Of a stretch of DNA of 64,000 bases, positions 55,831 to 64,000 are shown in pieces. A program made the position numbers and the translations under genes. This DNA comes from Marinitoga aeolica (GTDB lineage: Bacteria; Thermotogota; Thermotogae; Petrotogales; Petrotogaceae), in the NCBI RefSeq assembly GCF_029910535.1, contig NZ_CP069362.1:868001-932000 (forward strand), given 5' to 3'. The stretch's first letter is position 1, and every line of letters begins with the position of its first letter. The notes below the pieces were generated by a model. It made no database searches and was not told where the DNA came from. It saw only the letters and a list, made by a program, of their open reading frames with translations.

Positions 55831-56817
55831 GTGAAAAAGGGGTTTTTATTTCTTTTATTGATTGTTTTTACTATATCCGTTTTTTCCGCTGTTAGACTTA
55901 AAGATATTGCATATTTCAGAGGTGCAAGAGATAATCAGTTATTTGGAATAGGTGTTGTTACCGGTCTAAATGGTACAGGCGACTCTGGAAAAGTAACTTC
56001 TGAACTTTTAACAAATATGATGAAAAATCTCAATATAAACTTGCAAAATTCTTTTTCAACAAAAAATTCTGCTGTAGTTTTTGTATTTGCTGATATTCCA
56101 GCATTTTATAAAGAAGGAATGAAATTAGATGTTGTTGTAACTGCTGCTGGAGATTCAAAGAGTTTAGAAGGTGGTTTTTTAATTCAAACTCCATTATATG
56201 GGGCTGATGGACAGGTGTATGCTGTAGCTCAAGGAAGTGTATTGACTGGTGGAGCTGAAGTTAGTACAACTGCTAATTTGCAAAAAAGGAATAAAGTTTC
56301 TGGAGTTATTCCTCAAGGAGCTATAGTAGAAAACGAAATCCCTACTTCTATCGTTTCAAATAATACGGTTACTGTATTGCTTAGAAATCCTGATATTACC
56401 ACTGCTGCTAGGACCGCATTATCTATAAATGCCCAGTTTGGTCAAAAATTAGCTAAAGCTGTAGACCCTTCAGCAGTAAAAATAAAAATACCTGATGTAT
56501 TCTCAGATGATTTAATTTCATTCCTTGCACTTATAGAAGAGGTTGAAATTGATCCAGACTCAAAAGCAAAAATAGTTATAAACGAAAAGACTGGAACTAT
56601 TGTTTTTGGTGGAAAAGTTAAAGTTGCTGATTTCACTATTAATTATGGAAATTTTGTTATTTCAGTTGATAACGGAAAAGTTGGTGACAATGAAGCTACA
56701 ATTTATAATTTAGTTAATGCATTAAAAGCTGCCGGTGCAACACCACAAGATGTTATAGCTATCATACAAAACTTATCTGCTGCAGGATATTTATATGCTG
56801 ATTTGGTGGTGATGTAA
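55831..56817 (+). CDS. flgI: flagellar P-ring protein FlgI
   Basis: A 328-residue periplasmic P-ring protein. After a signal peptide comes the highly conserved VRLKDIAYFRGARDNQLFGIGVVTGLNGTGD-type start (shown only in part), and the C-terminus has the family's N-L-V-N-A-L-K-A-A-G-A segment. I place the start at the GTG at 55831, eight bases after AAGGAG. An earlier in-frame GTG overlaps that site. The gene is followed directly by the flgJ-type rod-binding gene. Confidence 0.92.
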   Translation: MKKGFLFLLLIVFTISVFSAVRLKDIAYFRGARDNQLFGIGVVTGLNGTGDSGKVTSELLTNMMKNLNINLQNSFSTKNSAVVFVFADIPAFYKEGMKLDVVVTAAGDSKSLEGGFLIQTPLYGADGQVYAVAQGSVLTGGAEVSTTANLQKRNKVSGVIPQGAIVENEIPTSIVSNNTVTVLLRNPDITTAARTALSINAQFGQKLAKAVDPSAVKIKIPDVFSDDLISFLALIEEVEIDPDSKAKIVINEKTGTIVFGGKVKVADFTINYGNFVISVDNGKVGDNEATIYNLVNALKAAGATPQDVIAIIQNLSAAGYLYADLVVM

Positions 56818-57087
56818 ATGGTTTCTTCTGTTTCATTTTATGGCACACCTAAAAGTTATAATAGTGCAAAAAAAGAAGAAGTTGCCGCTGAATTAGTTGG
56901 TTCAGTTTTTTCAAAAGTATTTAAAGATATGTATAATTCAGATATTTTTAAAAGTGACTTATTACCAAAATCAAAAACAGAAAAATGGTTTAAAGAAATG
57001 CTTATTGATCAATATTCTATAACCATAGCTAAAAATAATATGAAACCACTTATAAATGAAATTTTGAAAGCTTATAATCAAAAATGA
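56818..57087 (+). CDS. flgJ: FlgJ-type rod-binding protein
   Basis: An 89-residue protein corresponding to the N-terminal rod-binding domain of FlgJ (features EKWFKEMLIDQYSITIA near residue 58-74). The peptidoglycan hydrolase domain of enterobacterial FlgJ is absent, as in many other phyla. It starts directly after the flgI stop. Its stop codon lies within the terminator hairpin. It is the last gene of flgA-flgH-flgI-flgJ. Confidence 0.82.
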   Translation: MVSSVSFYGTPKSYNSAKKEEVAAELVGSVFSKVFKDMYNSDIFKSDLLPKSKTEKWFKEMLIDQYSITIAKNNMKPLINEILKAYNQK

Positions 57088-57107
57088 GGCAAGTATAGCC
57101 TCATTTT
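57081..57107 (+). terminator. terminator of the flagellar ring operon
   Basis: A perfect 10-bp hairpin (AAAATGAGGC / GCCTCATTTT, 7-base loop) covering the flgJ stop, followed by TTG. Confidence 0.85.
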
Positions 57108-57110
57108 TTG

Positions 57111-57154
57111 TTGACTTTCTTATAGAAAGGCGGTATAATTAATTCGAACGTTCG
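57111..57154 (+). promoter_or_regulatory. promoter with an operator-like palindrome at the start site
   Basis: TTGACT (57111-57116) and TATAAT (57134-57139) with 17-bp spacing. The palindrome CGAACGTTCG (57145-57154) covers the expected transcription start and looks like a repressor operator, for example of the TetR type. A second, extended -10 promoter (TGATATAAT) lies about 40 bases downstream. Confidence 0.7.
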
Positions 57155-57224
57155 TTTGAAAATTTTAGGAGTTTATATAAATATGATATAATTAATAAGA
57201 AAATAATTTTTACGGAGGTGGCAT

Positions 57225-58520
57225 ATGAAAAAGATATTATTATTTCTCTTAATTTCCATTTTTGCACTTAGTATATTTGCAGATATTTATGAAGTAATTC
57301 CTCAAAATTCTAAAGCTGTTATTGTAATGAATAACGCAAAAACTGTATATAACGATTTAAAAACTGTTCCTGTTTTTGGAAAAATTTTAGATGATCCTAC
57401 TTATGCTGAAAGTCTTATTTCTGGAATGATTGATGCATATATTCAGTCATTAGAAATGAATAGCGATGAGGTATATTCTGCACTCGAAAAAAATGTTGGT
57501 TTATTTATTATTGAACCTACAGACAATAAATATGATTTTGGTATTGTATTAGGACCTGTTGACGATGGAAATAAATATGTAGACATATTTAGCAAAGTTA
57601 TTAATGCTTTAATGCCAGAGGATGCAGGAATAACTTTTGATTATATTGTAAAGAAAAGTGATTTGCAGGATTATTTGATAATAACCACAAATAAAAAAGA
57701 TTATGAAAATTCTCAATTAAAATTTGTACCTCAAAAAAGATTTAATGATACTGGAATATATGAAGAAGTGAATACAAGTTCTTTAAAAGGATATGGTTTT
57801 TCAAATGTAAAAGATGGATATTTATATAGCACTTTTAATTTATTTACAGATAACAAAATAACTCCAAGCCAGGTAAATGTTGATAATTCAGATTTTTATG
57901 GATTACTTTTTTCTAGAACAAATTATTTACCTAAAGATTTATCTATTAATCTTAGTTCCTTCGGAATTACTTTACCAGAGGATTTAATAAATAATATTTT
58001 AAACGAGTCAAATTGGGCAGAAGAAACTTCTTTAATAAACTTAAAAATGGATGACGAAACCGGAAATATGTCTGCTGATATGGCATTAAAAATAATGATA
58101 AATACAAAAAGCTCTTTTGAAGAAATAGAAAAACTTATTCCATCAGATGCTTCAATCGAAAAATTAGGTTCGAATTATATAAAAGTTACACACACTGTAG
58201 AAAATAACACTGTTTCATTTTATTTATGGAAAGATTCTGATATATTGTATATTTCAAATGTTGATAAAAATAAAATAAATGAATATAATAAAAAAGCTAT
58301 TAAGCTATCTCAAAATAAATTGTATACAGAGTTGAAATCAAAAGTACCCGAATCAAATATTGGTTTAATATTCTTTGATTTAAAACCTTTAATAAACTTT
58401 TTAAAAGATTATTTAGGTGTTGAAGGATTAGATGGAGAATTTGGAGGATTAGCTACTTCTGTGTATTCTAAATCTCCAGAAGGTAAAAATATGATAGAAT
58501 TCCATTTTGTAATGAAATAA
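57225..58520 (+). CDS. secreted protein of unknown function
   Basis: A 431-residue protein with a signal peptide (hydrophobic residues 4-19, cut near ...IFADIY). The mature part alternates strands and helices and contains no motif that I can tie to an enzyme. The opening (V-I-P-Q-N-S-K-A-V-I-V-M-N-N) and overall layout are reminiscent of DUF3352-type secreted proteins, which is a resemblance only. It has two possible promoters with an operator-like palindrome, so it seems to be regulated. A strong terminator follows. The ribosome-binding site is GGAGGTGG. Confidence 0.7.
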   Translation: MKKILLFLLISIFALSIFADIYEVIPQNSKAVIVMNNAKTVYNDLKTVPVFGKILDDPTYAESLISGMIDAYIQSLEMNSDEVYSALEKNVGLFIIEPTDNKYDFGIVLGPVDDGNKYVDIFSKVINALMPEDAGITFDYIVKKSDLQDYLIITTNKKDYENSQLKFVPQKRFNDTGIYEEVNTSSLKGYGFSNVKDGYLYSTFNLFTDNKITPSQVNVDNSDFYGLLFSRTNYLPKDLSINLSSFGITLPEDLINNILNESNWAEETSLINLKMDDETGNMSADMALKIMINTKSSFEEIEKLIPSDASIEKLGSNYIKVTHTVENNTVSFYLWKDSDILYISNVDKNKINEYNKKAIKLSQNKLYTELKSKVPESNIGLIFFDLKPLINFLKDYLGVEGLDGEFGGLATSVYSKSPEGKNMIEFHFVMK

Positions 58521-58529
58521 TATAACTTG

Positions 58530-58568
58530 AAATAAAGGTGCTTGGTGGTATTCCAAGCACCTTTATTT
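58530..58568 (+). terminator. terminator after the secreted protein gene
   Basis: A perfect 16-bp hairpin (arms 58530-58545 and 58553-58568, core AAGGTGCTTGG / CCAAGCACCTT) with T-rich sequence after it. Confidence 0.88.
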
Positions 58569-58580
58569 ATTTATATAAAA

Positions 58581-58603
58581 AAAAGCAGCCAAAGGCTGCT
58601 TTT
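58581..58603 (-). terminator. terminator of the rRNA operon
   Basis: A perfect 10-bp hairpin (AAAAGCAGCC / GGCTGCTTTT, 3-base loop) followed on the minus strand by a run of eight Ts, about 90 bases after the 5S gene. Confidence 0.88.
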
Positions 58604-58691
58604 TAATTATAATTATATATATAAATTTTAATGTATAATTATTAATCCTATACTGCTCGTAGAGTTGTAACAGTATAGAAAAATAAAAAGA

Positions 58692-58802
58692 GGGGCGCTA
58701 CCTACTCTCGCATGGATTGCCCATACTACCATCGGCCCAGATATGCTTAACGGTCGGGTTCGGCATGGATCCGCGTGTTTCCATATCTGGTATCTGCACC
58801 CC
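58692..58802 (-). rRNA. rrf: 5S ribosomal RNA
   Basis: About 111 nt with paired ends (GGGGTGC / GCGCCCC) and the conserved CCGAAC and ATGGTAGTATGGG segments. It is the last gene of the rRNA operon. Confidence 0.93.
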
Positions 58803-58834
58803 TCAATACTCATTCACATGTGCATAGTTACTTA

Positions 58835-61755
<2,921 letters not shown>

Positions 61756-61783
61756 ATCTTTCACTATGCACTTGTCAATGAGC

Positions 61784-61859
61784 TGGTGGAGTAGAGGGGA
61801 CTTGAACCCCTAACCTTCTGCGTGCAAGGCAGACGCTCTCCCAGTTGAGCTACTACCCC
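61784..61859 (-). tRNA. tRNA-Ala (anticodon TGC)
   Basis: 76 nt between the 16S and 23S genes. The cloverleaf folds fully: acceptor GGGGTAG with CTACTCC, anticodon stem-loop TCTGC-CTTGCAC-GCAGA with TGC, T-arm with GTTCAAGTC. The CCA end is encoded. No tRNA-Ile accompanies it. Confidence 0.96.
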
Positions 61860-61904
61860 TACTCCTTCACTACTGAACAGAGACACCCATTTTTTTCTCC
61901 TTAG

Positions 61905-63450
<1,546 letters not shown>

Positions 63451-63574
63451 TTCGAGTTCGATCTCAACTCTCACTTTTTTACTTCCGCTGGGTGTCTCTG
63501 TTCACTTGTCAAGGAGCTTCTTCTTTTCCTCTTCTTTTTCTCTCGCAGACCTCTTCGTCCGCGTCCGAGTATAT
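63451..63574 (-). other. rRNA leader with 16S processing-stem arm
   Basis: The transcribed leader of the rRNA operon. It contains the upstream arm of the 16S processing stem (63489-63504) and CT-rich sequence on the plus strand. No protein gene is seen. Confidence 0.75.
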
Positions 63575-63603
63575 ATATTACCACCTTTCTTCCATTTTGT
63601 CAA
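63575..63603 (-). promoter_or_regulatory. rRNA operon promoter
   Basis: A consensus TTGACA -35 box (63598-63603) and TAATAT -10 box (63575-63580) on the minus strand with 17-bp spacing. A GC-rich stretch (CTCGGACGCGG) follows near the start site, typical of stringently controlled promoters. Confidence 0.88.
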
Positions 63604-63669
63604 CTTACAATACTGTTAATTTCGTTAAACCTACGTGAATTCATTTGAAATCAGCGTATATTGATGTTT

Positions 63670-64000
63670 TTAAACTTGAGCCATTATAACAAATCTTCTC
63701 AATCTTTCAATATCTTCTTGGTCTCCTATTACCATTAAAGAATCATTTGCCTTTATTTTAAAATTTGATTTAGGATTATATCTCGCCTTCCCATTACGTC
63801 TGATAGCCATTACTATAATATCTAATGTTTTAGAAATTTCTAACTCTCCAAAATCTTTCCCTACCATCCAACTATTTTCTGGAATTTTTATTTCTGCAAA
63901 ACCAAATGTTTCTCCAAAATCCATTTGTGTACTTTCTATAAACGAAAGAACATTTGGTTTGGAAACCATCAATGCCATTCTTTTACCCGTAATTTCTGGG
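63670..64000 (-). CDS. TrkA-type K+ channel or transporter protein, C-terminal part
   Basis: The reading frame is open to the window edge, and the residues before the first visible Met (P-E-I-T-G-K-R) continue it, so the true start lies outside. The visible 109 or so residues hold the end of an RCK/TrkA-N domain (KRMALMVSKPNVLSF) and a complete TrkA-C domain (FAEIKIPENSWMVGKDFGEL ... DSLMVIGDQEDIERL). Such proteins gate K+ channels or Trk transporters in response to ligands. It ends 66 bases before the rRNA promoter. Confidence 0.82.
   Translation of the reverse strand, partial: PEITGKRMALMVSKPNVLSFIESTQMDFGETFGFAEIKIPENSWMVGKDFGELEISKTLDIIVMAIRRNGKARYNPKSNFKIKANDSLMVIGDQEDIERLRRFVIMAQV

Overview
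The window is AT-rich bacterial DNA, with one GC-rich rRNA operon standing out strongly. Gene content points to a thermophilic member of the Thermotogota, most likely Marinitoga or a close relative. This rests on the adenosylcobalamin-dependent ornithine degradation operon, an outer membrane implied by flagellar P- and L-ring genes, cobalamin salvage genes, many HD-GYP and chemotaxis proteins, and a high-GC rRNA operon in a low-GC genome. The genus is an inference; no database was searched.

Layout. 1-1600: a noncoding AT-rich stretch, a CPBP-type membrane protease and a small secreted protein. 1612-6914 (minus): ord-ortA-ortB-oraS-oraE, which turns D-ornithine into alanine and acetyl-CoA, behind a well-formed promoter with an operator-like palindrome and four 10-bp-phased repeats. 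7171-12724 (minus): a seven-gene operon with a small membrane protein, an NtrC-type response regulator, an acidic TPR protein, two small unknowns and a UMF1-family MFS transporter. 12861-18315: a membrane protein, uridine kinase, a cyclic-nucleotide-binding protein next to a K+ channel, and a chemotaxis receptor. 18428-25006: pnp, an M16 peptidase and three tandem HD-GYP-like proteins. 25008-30423 (minus): a divergent three-domain protein resembling the DNA polymerase sliding clamp, a small Cys-containing protein, clpC and purA. 30606-33128: a DpnII-type (GATC) restriction-modification system. 33175-37561: a CcdA/thioredoxin pair and a SWIM-SNF2 helicase. 37755-42593: a large lipoprotein and a subtilisin-like lipoprotein. 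42625-48554 (minus): cobU-cobS-cobC-cblS followed by sucC-sucD and an AspT-like carrier, with two nearly identical cobalamin riboswitches, one ahead of cobU and one ahead of sucC. 48579-50273: an ATPase/PD-(D/E)XK gene broken by an in-frame stop. 50384-53796: lepA and rqcH, followed by a 259-bp inverted-repeat element. 54275-57087: flgA-flgH-flgI-flgJ. 57225-58520: a secreted protein of unknown role. 58692-63450 (minus): 5S, 23S, tRNA-Ala and 16S genes. 63670-64000: the end of a TrkA-type K+ channel protein that runs off the window.

Links between regions. Cobalamin is a theme: OraE needs adenosylcobalamin, the cob genes complete and salvage it, and its riboswitch also controls sucCD. The most unusual points are the riboswitch-controlled sucCD, a probable ATT start codon for cblS, the sliding-clamp-like protein, a short leader ORF overlapping a terminator ahead of purA, and the layered control region of the ornithine operon.
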